DNA of 64,000 nucleotides from Bacillota bacterium. Its GTDB lineage: Bacteria; Bacillota; UBA994. Every line of letters begins with the position of its first letter. Within the stretch, counting starts at the first letter, position 1. Below are positions 34,985-44,434 of the stretch, one piece after another. Made by a program: the position numbers and the translations under genes. The stretch is taken from assembly GCA_009773495.1 (NCBI GenBank), contig WSXW01000002.1, positions 1 to 64,000 on the forward strand. The letters run 5' to 3'. The notes below the pieces were generated by a model, which saw only the letters and a program-made list of their open reading frames with translations, had not been told where the DNA came from and did no database searches.

Positions 34985-37162
34985 TTGAAAAAACTCTTAA
35001 CGGCTATTCTTGTGGCTGTGATGGTGGTTTCATCGGTACTGCCAGTCGCAGCGCAGGAGAACGCCAGCCTGCCGGAGGCAATTAAGCTTGCCAAGAGCCT
35101 ATTCTCAACAGATAGCTTTACGCAATTCTGGTCTCACCAGGAAACCTACAATGGTCGCACAACTTACCAGCTTTACTGGAGCGAAGAAAATGGCGTAGAT
35201 AAGTCGCCAGCTCACTTGACTGTGCGGGTAGATGCGCAGCGACTACTGATTACAGGCTACAATTATCAACCAGCCTACCAAGAACAGGCCTACCCACCCC
35301 TTCCGAAGATGGGGGAAAATGAGTGCCTGACAGTGGCAGAGGCCTTCGCGGCTAAACTCGCACCTGAGCATTTTGCCCAAATGAAGCTAGAAAAGGTGGA
35401 TAAACCCCAGATTCGCATTGAAAAGCGCTCCGGGCCTCTGTCATATATCTTCCGTTATGTGCACTATATTAACGGAATCGCATTTCAGCCTAATAATATG
35501 CATGTAAGCGTGAATGGTGACACCGGTGAAATTCAAGATTACTACCTCACCTGGGAAGATTATGAATTTCCGAGCACCGAGGGTACACTTACCCTCGCGG
35601 ATGCTCAAGAGGTTTTTAAAACTAAAGGTCTTAAATTAGTGTATTCCCGTCGATACAGCTGGCGCGAGCAGACCAATAAACCATATTTGGCCTATACACT
35701 CGAAAATGGTAGCGCCATGCAGATCGACGCCGTTACCGGTGAAATTACCTATGGCGGTTACCGTGTTTATAATACCTCCTTGACGAAGGATATGCCGGCG
35801 GTAATGGGACTCTCTCGCGAGCAGGCGTTTACTCCATGGGAACTAGAGGAAATTGATACGGTTGCAGGGCTGCTCACTGTAGAACAAGGTGAAGCTATTG
35901 CCCGTGAGATAATCAGTCTGTCGGAGAAGGCACAACTGCGCAGTTCTAGGCTGATGGAGGACAAATCAGAAAATTTACGTTTCTGGAATCTAGAGTGGGA
36001 GTACATGATTGAAGACTATTATGTGGGCGCTAGCGCACGGCTTAACGCCGCTGACGGGGAGATTCAGAATTTTCACTTCTGGGAGAAGACTTCCCCCCAA
36101 GAGGGCGAACCTAAACTTACGTACGAGGAAGCTCTTGCAGTAGCCAGCGAGTTCCTGCAAAAGTGGTTACCTGCAAAGTACGAAGATACAGAGCTCACTT
36201 CAAGGTACAAACATCAAGATGGACAACGCTTGCCTCACACCTATAGCTTCACCTTTGAGCGGAGAATCAATGGCCTGCCTGTAGTTGGCGACAGTATGAA
36301 CGTGAATGTACAATACGATAAGCGTGTCACTAGCTTCTACTCCAACTGGTACAACGGTGAATTCCCCTCTGCTGAGGGTGCGCTTACTGTCGAGGAGATG
36401 AACGACATCTTCCTACAGAATGTGGGCCTTAAGATCGAGTATGTTCACCATTTCGATTCTGCTTCTAGCTCGGAGTTTAATGTATATTCTAGTGCGAGGT
36501 ATGCTCAGCCGACTATAAAGCTCGTCTATAAGGCCAATGAGCTTAACTCCTACAGCTTTAACCCCGTTACTGGGAAGAGCATGGACTACTACGGCAAAGA
36601 CATCGTACCTGTCACAAAGCCAGAGTATAACGATATCGCTGGCCACTGGGCACAGGCCGCTATTGTCCGCTTAGTAGACTTGGGCCTGTTACGTTTAGAA
36701 GGTTCTGAGTTCAGGCCAGACGAGGCGATTAAGCTTGGAGACTTGCTTATGATGCTGTCAGATGCCTCTGGTGATCAGAACAGTGAACCCATCCTACCAT
36801 TGTGGCTTAAAAAGCATAATACTAGTAACTATGCTGATGCACTGTGGTACGGAGTAGCACGGGGTATCATTAGGGAGAAGGATAAGGATATAGACCCAGA
36901 GACTCTAGTTACTCGCGAAGTCTTGGCGTTCTACCTTGCTAGGATGCAAGGGTACAGCGAGGCTACTAGTCTCAAGGGTATCTGGACTGCTCCTTACTCA
37001 GACTTTGCTTTAGTCAGCACTGAGCGCCAGGGCTCTGTGTCCATCGTGCATGCTCTGGGGTTAATGGGCAGTGGTGGCAATGGCCAGTTCTTGCCTAAAC
37101 AAGAGGCAACTCGTGCACAAGTAGCTGTAATTCTCTCCCGTATGCTAGATAAGACTAACTAA
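34985..37162 (+). CDS. Secreted YcdB/YcdC-domain protein with SLH repeats
   Basis: A 725-residue exported protein. Residues 1-25 form a signal peptide (KKLLTAILVAVMVVSS, cleaved near VAAQE). The central part has repeated PepSY/YcdB-YcdC-like units, each with a VNGDTGEIQDYY or LNAADGEIQNFHF-type strand and a LTVEQGEAIA or LTYEEALAVA helix. The C-terminal about 170 residues carry SLH-type repeats (YNDIAGHWAQAAIVRLVDLG, then a final segment with FLPKQEATRAQVAVIL), which anchor proteins to cell-wall polymers. Probable role: cell-surface or propeptide-like function. Start is TTG after AAGGGGGA. Confidence 0.88.
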   Translation: MKKLLTAILVAVMVVSSVLPVAAQENASLPEAIKLAKSLFSTDSFTQFWSHQETYNGRTTYQLYWSEENGVDKSPAHLTVRVDAQRLLITGYNYQPAYQEQAYPPLPKMGENECLTVAEAFAAKLAPEHFAQMKLEKVDKPQIRIEKRSGPLSYIFRYVHYINGIAFQPNNMHVSVNGDTGEIQDYYLTWEDYEFPSTEGTLTLADAQEVFKTKGLKLVYSRRYSWREQTNKPYLAYTLENGSAMQIDAVTGEITYGGYRVYNTSLTKDMPAVMGLSREQAFTPWELEEIDTVAGLLTVEQGEAIAREIISLSEKAQLRSSRLMEDKSENLRFWNLEWEYMIEDYYVGASARLNAADGEIQNFHFWEKTSPQEGEPKLTYEEALAVASEFLQKWLPAKYEDTELTSRYKHQDGQRLPHTYSFTFERRINGLPVVGDSMNVNVQYDKRVTSFYSNWYNGEFPSAEGALTVEEMNDIFLQNVGLKIEYVHHFDSASSSEFNVYSSARYAQPTIKLVYKANELNSYSFNPVTGKSMDYYGKDIVPVTKPEYNDIAGHWAQAAIVRLVDLGLLRLEGSEFRPDEAIKLGDLLMMLSDASGDQNSEPILPLWLKKHNTSNYADALWYGVARGIIREKDKDIDPETLVTREVLAFYLARMQGYSEATSLKGIWTAPYSDFALVSTERQGSVSIVHALGLMGSGGNGQFLPKQEATRAQVAVILSRMLDKTN

Positions 37163-37206
37163 GCGCTAAGAGGGTGCGATGCCAGCCTCTAGTATTTGCA
37201 CATGGC

Positions 37207-37458
37207 TTATGGCACATAGCGCATAGGGGGCGAATGGTTGGTTTCAAATAAAAGAAACTGTGGCTCTAAAGCGGCCGGGATTAGTAGTTCTTTAATTAAG
37301 TGTATCTGGGCTGGGTCGTAGAAATCCCCACGGACTAAGTCCCAGGTCCTTTCGACGAGGTGTAGTTTGTCGAGAGTTTTGGCCGCTAACAAACGGTCGT
37401 GGTCAGAGCTATAACTCTGCAGTATTTCCTCACGGGTACGTACCACCAGTTTAATCAC
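37207..37458 (-). CDS. Hypothetical protein, 83 aa
   Basis: A minus-strand frame following pckA by 48 bases but separated from it by a hairpin. The product is charged in its first half (VVRTREEILQSYSSDHDRLL) and hydrophobic in the second (LIKELLIPAALEPQFLLFE). It starts with GTG in a TTTGAGGTG context, so the ribosome binding site is weak. I do not recognise a family. It may be real, but the support is only length and plausible composition. Confidence 0.4.
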   Translation of the reverse strand: MIKLVVRTREEILQSYSSDHDRLLAAKTLDKLHLVERTWDLVRGDFYDPAQIHLIKELLIPAALEPQFLLFETNHSPPMRYVP

Positions 37459-37467
37459 CTCAAAGAC

Positions 37468-37495
37468 AACGGCTTACCGAGCGCGGTAAGCCGTT
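37468..37495. terminator. Terminator after pckA
   Basis: A perfect 12-bp stem (AACGGCTTACCG with CGGTAAGCCGTT) with a 4-base loop, immediately after the pckA stop codon. T-rich on the plus-strand side. Confidence 0.65.
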
Positions 37496-37506
37496 TGTTT
37501 AATTCC

Positions 37507-39084
37507 TTACGCTTCGGCGGGTCCTACTGCGGCAATTTCCTGGGCGACAGTCGCGAATTGGGCAAAGTTTTCGCAGAAACGTCTAGCCAGAGAGTTGGCA
37601 GTGCGGTCGTAAAAATTCTTATCCTGCCAATTGTTGCGCGGAGTTAGCAGTTCCTGTGGAACTCCGGCAACAAAGTCGGGTACTAAGACTTGAAAGATAG
37701 GATCACGGCGGTATTCGCAGCGATCGAGCTCGCCGTTTAAGATCGATGTAATAATCGCTCGCGTATAGGCGATGGAGATGCGCTTGCCAACACCATACCC
37801 TCCACCGGTCCAGCCGGTGTTCACAAGAAATACCCGAGCACCGCTCTGCTCAATCTTTTCACCGAGCAGCTTAGCATAAATACTAGCATGCATAGGCATA
37901 AATGGAGCTCCGAAGCATGTCGAGAATGTTGCTTGTGGCTCGGTAATGCCCCGCTCAGTGCCTGCCAACTTGCTGGTGTAACCAGACATAAAATGATACA
38001 TGGCCTGCTCCTTGCTGAGTTTGGCTACAGGAGGCAGAACACCAAAGGCGTCAGCGGTCAGGAACACAATAGTACGGGGGATGCCTCCTAAGCCGGACCG
38101 TGAAGCATTAGGGATATACTCCACTGGGTAACAGGCGCGAGTATTCTCTGTAAGGCTCTCATCGTTGTAATCAGGAACACAGTTTTGAGAATCAATCACA
38201 ACATTTTCTAACAGGGAGCCAAAACGTAGCGCGTTCCAGATTTGGGGTTCTTGTTCTTGTGAGAGGTGGATGCACTTGGCATAGCAACCACCCTCAAAGT
38301 TGAATACCCCGTTATCCGCCCAGCCATGCTCGTCATCTCCGATGAGCATGCGATCCGGGTCAGCTGAGAGGGTAGTCTTACCCGTGCCAGAGAGACCAAA
38401 AAACAGCGCAACATCATCGTATATGCCGATATTGGCGGAGCAATGCATCGGTAGGACCCCTCGCTTGGGGAGCAAATAGTTAAGCACGGAGAATACGGAC
38501 TTTTTCATTTCTCCAGCATAGCCGGTGCCCCCGATGATAACTAGACGGCGCTCAAAACTTATTATGACAAAAGCTTCAGAATTTGTGCCATCGACAGCTG
38601 GGTCAGCTTTAAGCCCTGGGGCTGATATTACGGTAAAGCTAGGCTCGAAATTGACAAGTTCTTCAGGCTGGGGCCTACGGAAAATCTGGGTCGCAAAAAG
38701 ATTATGTGAAGCTAACTCGTTGACGACCCGGATGTTTAAACGGTATTCTTCATCCGCGCCTACGTAACCGTCAAACACATAGATTTCGCGGTCGTTAAAG
38801 TACGCTGTGATTTTTTCGAAAAGTTTGTCAAACTTGAGGGGCGAAAACGGTAAATTCACCTTGCCCCAATCGATGTCGTCGTGTACAGTCGGCTCATCAA
38901 CAATGAAGCGATCGTTAGGAGATCTACCAGTATACTTCCCGGTTATAACGTTAAGCGCGCCTGTGGCAGAAAAGGTGCCTTCGCCGTTTAACACTGATTT
39001 TTCCACGAGCAACGGCACAGCTAGATTGCGATGGATACACTGTGCAGTGTTTATGCCGAGAGAGCCTAAAATTTCTATGCTCAT
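37507..39084 (-). CDS. pckA: Phosphoenolpyruvate carboxykinase (ATP)
   Basis: A 525-residue ATP-dependent PEP carboxykinase, interconverting oxaloacetate and PEP. Seen: [13 protein letters not shown], the substrate loop, kinase-1a loop [14 protein letters not shown] (Walker A, about 245), kinase-2 region GDDEHGW, the [10 protein letters not shown] metal site and TGWTGGGYG. Length is normal. AAAGGAG precedes the ATG. Such an enzyme feeds gluconeogenesis from amino acids or C4 acids, in keeping with the amino-acid genes nearby. Confidence 0.96.
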   Translation of the reverse strand: MSIEILGSLGINTAQCIHRNLAVPLLVEKSVLNGEGTFSATGALNVITGKYTGRSPNDRFIVDEPTVHDDIDWGKVNLPFSPLKFDKLFEKITAYFNDREIYVFDGYVGADEEYRLNIRVVNELASHNLFATQIFRRPQPEELVNFEPSFTVISAPGLKADPAVDGTNSEAFVIISFERRLVIIGGTGYAGEMKKSVFSVLNYLLPKRGVLPMHCSANIGIYDDVALFFGLSGTGKTTLSADPDRMLIGDDEHGWADNGVFNFEGGCYAKCIHLSQEQEPQIWNALRFGSLLENVVIDSQNCVPDYNDESLTENTRACYPVEYIPNASRSGLGGIPRTIVFLTADAFGVLPPVAKLSKEQAMYHFMSGYTSKLAGTERGITEPQATFSTCFGAPFMPMHASIYAKLLGEKIEQSGARVFLVNTGWTGGGYGVGKRISIAYTRAIITSILNGELDRCEYRRDPIFQVLVPDFVAGVPQELLTPRNNWQDKNFYDRTANSLARRFCENFAQFATVAQEIAAVGPAEA

Positions 39085-39309
39085 CTAATGTCGCTCCTTT
39101 GCGTATACATAGTGTACTTTATTTGCGTGGGAAACACATAGTGATTGAAGTTATCTACTACATAATACTACATTTTGCAGCGAATAAGTCAACACATTGA
39201 GCTAAATAGTGTAGCACATTTGAGCGAATGTTTTTTCTAGTATTTTTCTTAGGCCTAAGATGTTGACAGGTACATGCATTACAATTAGAGAAAGAAGTTG
39301 AGGGGCTGA

Positions 39310-39375
39310 ATGAGTGCTATTAAAACCCGCAATCTCACTAAGAAATATCACATCGCAGGAGCTGACTCAATGTGA
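39310..39375 (+). pseudogene. ABC-transporter ATPase N-terminal stub
   Basis: ATG after GAGGGG, encoding MSAIKTRNLTKKYHIAGADS then M and a stop. The first 14 residues match the usual N terminus of ABC ATPases (xIxTRNLTKKY). The text ends immediately at a hairpin that overlaps the stop, so the rest of the gene has been deleted and only the start and the terminator remain. The call rests on a very short match. Confidence 0.5.
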
Positions 39376-39390
39376 ACTGAGCCAGCTCCT
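39357..39390 (+). terminator. Hairpin joined to the ABC stub
   Basis: A 13-bp stem with one mismatch (AGGAGCTG-x-CTCA with TGAG-x-CAGCTCCT), an 8-base loop, then TTGGG. Confidence 0.5.
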
Positions 39391-39480
39391 TGGGCGCTAG
39401 GGGAGATGGGCAATGGGACACGAGATGCCGAGAAAAATGCATAATAATTTGTGTGAATCTGCGTTTCCCTCTCTCGAATT

Positions 39481-40728
39481 TTAAACAGGAGGGCAGTTGA
39501 CGGAGGTCCAGTCAGGATTTTCATTCCCGCCTAGGGATGTAATCTGTATGGGTAGACCAGTAAAACCTACAACCGACAGCTGAGGGTGAACCATGAGGCA
39601 GTTGCTGTATAGAACGCGAGTGCTATTCGGGCCCCAGGTCAGTTGATCACCGAAGCAAGCTGTATCGGTCAAATCTTGAACAAAGGTACCATTAGCATCT
39701 ACCACACGGATTATACCTCGCAAGCCTGCCGGTCCTTCCTCGGTAGAGGCATTGTATGCGAGATACAGACCATTCAGTGACCATACGGGGTTGAAGTCGC
39801 GACCCAAAGGCCCTGCTGGTGTTTCAAACTCCTCTCGGGTTGCGAGGTCTACTATTTTCACCATAGAGATACTGACTCCTGGGAAGGTGTAGGCTGCCCT
39901 ACTACCATCCGAAGATAGTACGACGCTTTGGATCACTCCGCCTTCGGTGTTGCGCGTAACCTGCCTGAGTCCGGTTCCATCTGCGTTTATTATGTATAGC
40001 TGGCTTAACCCTGTGCGAGATGACTCAAAGAGGATACGGCGGCCGTCGGGTAAGTAGTTTACCTCGGTCCCTTCGGTGATAAACTGCGTCTGCCCTGTGG
40101 CGATCTCGATGGTTATAATCGCGGGCACGATTTCGCGCCTGCTAAACGCAATGGCAGTGCTGTTGGGAGACCAATCAAAGTGAGTAAATATCTGGAGGTT
40201 TTCTATGAGACGAACTGCATTTAAAGTCCGAGGGTCAACTATCCACAGCGCGTTACCTCTACCAATGAAGGCAATGAGGTTTCCATTAGGCGACCAAGCG
40301 GGCACGGAAGACTCTAGCGCTAGGTTAAAGGTAATCCGGCGCGCCCGTTGGTCCTGTGGGGTACGAACGTAGATATCGGGTCGGCCTGTGCGATTAGACA
40401 CCCACGCTATGCACCCCATACCTTGAGGTAAAACGATAGGTATTACAAGCACTTGATTTGGAAAAATGGTGTACGGCGGTCGAATGATGTTTGCAGTTGC
40501 AAGCACCTCGATTGAGACATCGAATCTTTGTGAGATAGCCCATAGGCTGTCGCTAGGCTGAACCTTAACCCGAATGGGGCCGAGTACTGGAATAAGCAAC
40601 TTTTCTCCCACCAAAAGCCTGTTGGGATCGGGTAATCGGTTTGCAGCGACAATCAAATCGACTGTGGTACGGAACCGCCGAGCTATGAGGAAAAGCGTGT
40701 CTCCTCGCTCCACAGTGTAAATATACAA
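39481..40728 (-). CDS. LysM double-domain protein with TolB-like propeller
   Basis: About 415 residues without a signal peptide. Two LysM modules open it: YTVERGDTLFLIARRF and VKVQPSDSLWAISQRF, each with an N-x-L/I-P ending (LLIPV, LVIPI). The rest is a TolB/WD40-type beta-propeller with repeated WSPNGNLIAFIGR, WSPNSTAIAFSRR, LSSDGSRAAYTF and SLNGLYLAYNAS blades. LysM binds peptidoglycan or chitin; lack of a signal peptide resembles spore-coat LysM proteins. The TTG start at 40728 follows GGGGGTG at about 7 bases; the longer frame to 40839 has no ribosome binding site. Confidence 0.85.
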   Translation of the reverse strand: MYIYTVERGDTLFLIARRFRTTVDLIVAANRLPDPNRLLVGEKLLIPVLGPIRVKVQPSDSLWAISQRFDVSIEVLATANIIRPPYTIFPNQVLVIPIVLPQGMGCIAWVSNRTGRPDIYVRTPQDQRARRITFNLALESSVPAWSPNGNLIAFIGRGNALWIVDPRTLNAVRLIENLQIFTHFDWSPNSTAIAFSRREIVPAIITIEIATGQTQFITEGTEVNYLPDGRRILFESSRTGLSQLYIINADGTGLRQVTRNTEGGVIQSVVLSSDGSRAAYTFPGVSISMVKIVDLATREEFETPAGPLGRDFNPVWSLNGLYLAYNASTEEGPAGLRGIIRVVDANGTFVQDLTDTACFGDQLTWGPNSTRVLYSNCLMVHPQLSVVGFTGLPIQITSLGGNENPDWTSVNCPPV

Positions 40729-40929
40729 AGCTATCACCCCCAAAATTGACTGATATAGCATATGCCTAATGTCAGCATTTGGACACTTGTCCCAGAGGAA
40801 AAAGCGGGGATGGAAGGGAAAGTATATATGCACAAACAAAAAGCAAAAAACAATTCAAAGTGTAGGCGAACCGCTGTCCACTATCCGCACCGTCAGCCAC
40901 CGGCCGCCAGCCATGGAACACAATGGAAC

Positions 40930-40951
40930 CGAGATCTGAGATCTGAGATCT
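40930..40951. repeat. Short tandem repeat AGATCTG
   Basis: About three near-copies of GAGATCT/CTGAGATC in a row, within a longer stretch (40868-40980) of drifting short words (CCGTCAGCCACCGGCCGCCAGCC, shown in part). No gene is seen here. Confidence 0.6.
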
Positions 40952-40993
40952 ACTTCGCCATGCGCAATGTGCAATTTAAGAGGAGGTCCCCCC

Positions 40994-43900
40994 ATGTCCC
41001 TACGTTTTATTCTCGGACGAGCCAATTCTGGCAAGAGTACTCTTATATATGATGAAATTACTAGGCAGGTGCAGTCTGAACCGGACGGCCCGCCTCTTTG
41101 GTTACTAGTTCCTGAACAGGCGACTTTTCAGGTGGAGCAGGCCTTAGCAGAACGACTTGGTGGCATAATGCGCGTACGCGTAGTTAGCTTCAAACGGTTA
41201 GCTTACAACGTCATGAACCACGTAGCGGGGGCAGCCCTCACACCTATCAGCGACCTGGGTCGACGCATGCTCGTACGTAAGATAATCGAGGAGCACAAGC
41301 GCGACCTTAAGCTCTTTGCGCGAGCGGCTAGCTATCCTGGCTTCGCTGACAAGGTGGTAGAGCTTATTTCTGAGCTAAAGCGTTATCGGGTTAAACCACA
41401 GCAGCTCAACGAACTATTAACATGCGAGGCGGCTATAGCTTTGCCCCCTACGCTCAGGAGCAAATTGCACGACCTGAGCATTATCTATAGCCATTTGGCG
41501 GCAAAGTATGTAGGGGTTGCCTTTGACACTGAGGATTGCCTAGAATGGCTGGCTGAGCATGTATCTGCCTTTGCTCCCCTTAGTCATACGCAAGTCTGGG
41601 TGGATGGTTTTACTGGCTTTTCTCCCCAAGAGTACGGCACTATCGAACGATTGCTGAGGATGTCTGACGTGCACATGTGCGTTACTGTGGAGCCTAATTG
41701 CATTGAGGAGCAACTTGTAGAGGGTCACCCATTTTATGGTCCCTGGGAAACCATTGTTCAAGTGCGCTCCTTGGCAACACACGCCGGGGTACCAATAACA
41801 GTAGTGGCGCTAGGTCCAGATTATTCATCAGAAAAGGTGACGGACTTAAGCTACTTGGAGCAAGCATATTTCGAGCGCGACAGTGTACCTTTTACGGGTT
41901 CGGTATTAGGAATCGAACTGAATGCTGTTGCTACCCGTCGCGCTGAAGTTGAGGTTGTAGCGAGAGAGATAGTTCGCTTGTGCCGCGAAGAAGGCTACAG
42001 ATATCGTGACCTTTGCCTCATAGTACGCGACGTAGCTCTATACGATTCCTTTGTAAGAACAGTGTTTACCACTCACGATATCCCCGTGTTTATTGATAAA
42101 AAACGAAAGGTTCGCCATCACCCATTGCTGGACTTAATTCGTGCCTCATTAGAGGCTGTATTGCAGGATTTTCCTTATGAGCCGGTGATGCGTTGCCTGA
42201 AGTCAGGTCTCTTTTCGCTCGCTGGCGACGAAGTGGATTTTCTTGATAACTTTGTCCTTGCCACAGGTATACGTGGGAATCGTTGGCTAGACGACTCGGA
42301 TTGGCGCATACCTAAGAGCCTGAGCCTAGGACAGGAAAATAATGAGGGCTTGTCTGCCCTCATTAACTCTGCTAGGAAAAAGGTATCTGCGCACTTTCGC
42401 GCCCTAGCTAGGGGGCTTAGGGCAGCTACTGACGTGCAGGAGTATAGTCAGGCCATCTACACTTTTCTTGAGGGCTTAGATGTCCCTGCTACGTTAGGAG
42501 CTTGGGCCGAAGAAGCAGCACGAGAAGGCGATCTAGATACTGTTGGCTTACATCTGCAGGTGTTTGACTCTGTCAGTCAGCTCCTGCAAGAAGTAGAGAC
42601 GACGCTAGGCGATGAGTACATTATGTTACCGGAGTTTGCTCGAATCCTAGAAACAGGTTTGGAAGGCATAAGCCTAGGGCTCATCCCCCCTGGTCTAGAT
42701 CAGGTTATAGTGGCTGAGCTAGGAAGGTCGCGTAGCCCGCTAGTACGGGGAGCGTTTGTGCTGGGCGTAAACGAAGGTATTATGCCCGCTAAGTCACAGG
42801 TCGAGGGCTTATTGTCTGATGAAGAAAGGGAATGCCTGAGCAGTTTCAATGTGGCACTAGGTCCCACATCTCGCCGTCAGCTATTTGATGAGGACTACCT
42901 TGTTTACACCGGATTAACTAGGCCGCGAGAATTCCTACGCATCAGTTATGCAGTGTCCGATGTGGATGGCGCACCTTTATCGCCATCACTTGTGATCAAG
43001 CGCATCAGAGAAATTTTTCCTAATTTATCGATATCGTCTATTGGAGGGGAGCCGCCGAGTATCCCCGCAGTCGCTCTATCATATCTGCAACATCACCGTA
43101 GCGCAGTAGGCTTTCTGGCAACAGAACTGCGCAGAGCAAAAAGCGGAAACGAGGTATCAGATCTGTGGTGGGATGTTTTTACTAGCCTGCTTGAGCACCC
43201 TACGGGTAGAACCTCAGTGGCTACAGCAGTGCGTGGCTTATATCATCAAGTGAGGCTTGATCCCTTGTCTGCCCACCTTGTCAGTCAGCTATATGGAAAG
43301 ACGATACGCGGCAGCGTTTCTAGACTGGAGCGTTTTCGCGCGTGCCCCTTCTCCTATTTTGCAGCCTATGGCCTTAAGCTGAGGGAGAGGCCAATCTATC
43401 GCTTGGCGGCTGTCGACTTAGGAAATTTCTTTCATGCTGCTCTTGACCGCTTTGTAGATGCGTTGTGCAGTCAAAAACTAGATTGGGCGGCTCTTAGCCG
43501 TGACCAGTATAAGAGCATAACTCAGGAAGTAGTTGATGCTATAATACCAGAGTTAGACAGCGATGTACTTCTCAGTACCGCTCGTTACCGGCATTTGACG
43601 CAGCGGTTACAACGAGTTGTAGAACGTTCAGCTAGAGTCTTAGGTCATCATGCTGAGCGCGGGAGTTTTCGACCCATTGGTGTAGAGGTCGGCTTTGGGG
43701 GGCATGGCGACGCGCTGCCGGCGCTCAAAATAGAGCTTGCAGATGGGACCACCCTTGAGATAGTTGGGCGCATTGACCGCATAGATACGGCCGAGGCTGA
43801 GGGAAGGCTTTACTTGCGGATTATTGATTACAAATCTGGGCACAGCAGGCTGACTCCCCTTGAGGTGTATTACGGGCTTAAAATACAGTTACTAACATAC

Positions 43901-44434
43901 CTCGAAGTCGCGCTGGTCAATGCTCTGACACTGCTAGGCCGAGAGGCTATCCCAGCGGGAGCACTCTATTTTAGGCTACAGGATCCGCTGCTAGTAACTG
44001 ATGGGCCCTTAGATTTTTCAGCAAGTGAAGAGATGTCCCTAAAGGAGTTTAAAAATAGCGGCTTAGTAGTAGCTGATAGCGAGGCGATTGAGTTAATGGA
44101 ACAAGGTCTACAGGGCTGGTCCCAAGTGCTCCCAGTCATGGCTAAGGCCGATGGAACTTATGCCGGCGATGGGGCATGGGATATGGATAAGCTCAAGCTT
44201 ATGTTGGCACACGTGCGGAACTTAAACAAAGCTGCAGGCGAGTCCATAGTTAGGGGGACTATTGATATTGCGCCTTATCGATTGTCTTTCTCTACAGCTT
44301 GTCAATATTGTGAGTATTTACCAATCTGTCAGTTTGACTGTCAACTTCCAGACGGATCGTATCGTGAGCTAGCCAAAATGGCCTCAGAAGAGGTTTGGTC
44401 AATCCTCGACGCAGAGAGGGGTGATGAAGAGTGA
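40994..44434 (+). CDS. addB: ATP-dependent nuclease subunit B (AddB)
   Basis: About 1146 residues, the AddB/RexB subunit of the recombination helicase-nuclease. Seen: N-terminal P-loop GRANSGKSTLIYDE, a helicase-like body, and the C-terminal nuclease region IIDYKSGHSR. The four iron-sulfur Cys are kept: RACPFSYF (about 784) and ACQYCEYLPICQF (about 1103, 1106, 1112), spaced as in Bacillus AddB. The ATG at 40994 follows AGGAGGT; the frame from 40967 lacks a ribosome binding site. Its stop overlaps the addA GTG. Confidence 0.95.
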   Translation: MSLRFILGRANSGKSTLIYDEITRQVQSEPDGPPLWLLVPEQATFQVEQALAERLGGIMRVRVVSFKRLAYNVMNHVAGAALTPISDLGRRMLVRKIIEEHKRDLKLFARAASYPGFADKVVELISELKRYRVKPQQLNELLTCEAAIALPPTLRSKLHDLSIIYSHLAAKYVGVAFDTEDCLEWLAEHVSAFAPLSHTQVWVDGFTGFSPQEYGTIERLLRMSDVHMCVTVEPNCIEEQLVEGHPFYGPWETIVQVRSLATHAGVPITVVALGPDYSSEKVTDLSYLEQAYFERDSVPFTGSVLGIELNAVATRRAEVEVVAREIVRLCREEGYRYRDLCLIVRDVALYDSFVRTVFTTHDIPVFIDKKRKVRHHPLLDLIRASLEAVLQDFPYEPVMRCLKSGLFSLAGDEVDFLDNFVLATGIRGNRWLDDSDWRIPKSLSLGQENNEGLSALINSARKKVSAHFRALARGLRAATDVQEYSQAIYTFLEGLDVPATLGAWAEEAAREGDLDTVGLHLQVFDSVSQLLQEVETTLGDEYIMLPEFARILETGLEGISLGLIPPGLDQVIVAELGRSRSPLVRGAFVLGVNEGIMPAKSQVEGLLSDEERECLSSFNVALGPTSRRQLFDEDYLVYTGLTRPREFLRISYAVSDVDGAPLSPSLVIKRIREIFPNLSISSIGGEPPSIPAVALSYLQHHRSAVGFLATELRRAKSGNEVSDLWWDVFTSLLEHPTGRTSVATAVRGLYHQVRLDPLSAHLVSQLYGKTIRGSVSRLERFRACPFSYFAAYGLKLRERPIYRLAAVDLGNFFHAALDRFVDALCSQKLDWAALSRDQYKSITQEVVDAIIPELDSDVLLSTARYRHLTQRLQRVVERSARVLGHHAERGSFRPIGVEVGFGGHGDALPALKIELADGTTLEIVGRIDRIDTAEAEGRLYLRIIDYKSGHSRLTPLEVYYGLKIQLLTYLEVALVNALTLLGREAIPAGALYFRLQDPLLVTDGPLDFSASEEMSLKEFKNSGLVVADSEAIELMEQGLQGWSQVLPVMAKADGTYAGDGAWDMDKLKLMLAHVRNLNKAAGESIVRGTIDIAPYRLSFSTACQYCEYLPICQFDCQLPDGSYRELAKMASEEVWSILDAERGDEE

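Noticed and set aside
36413-36646. Minus-strand frame in the SLH gene
   Set aside because: No ribosome binding site, and the plus-strand frame is continuous with clear domains.
40729-40839. Longer start of the LysM-TolB gene
   Set aside because: The extra residues lack a ribosome binding site and any signal-peptide pattern; GGGGGTG is placed for the TTG at 40728.
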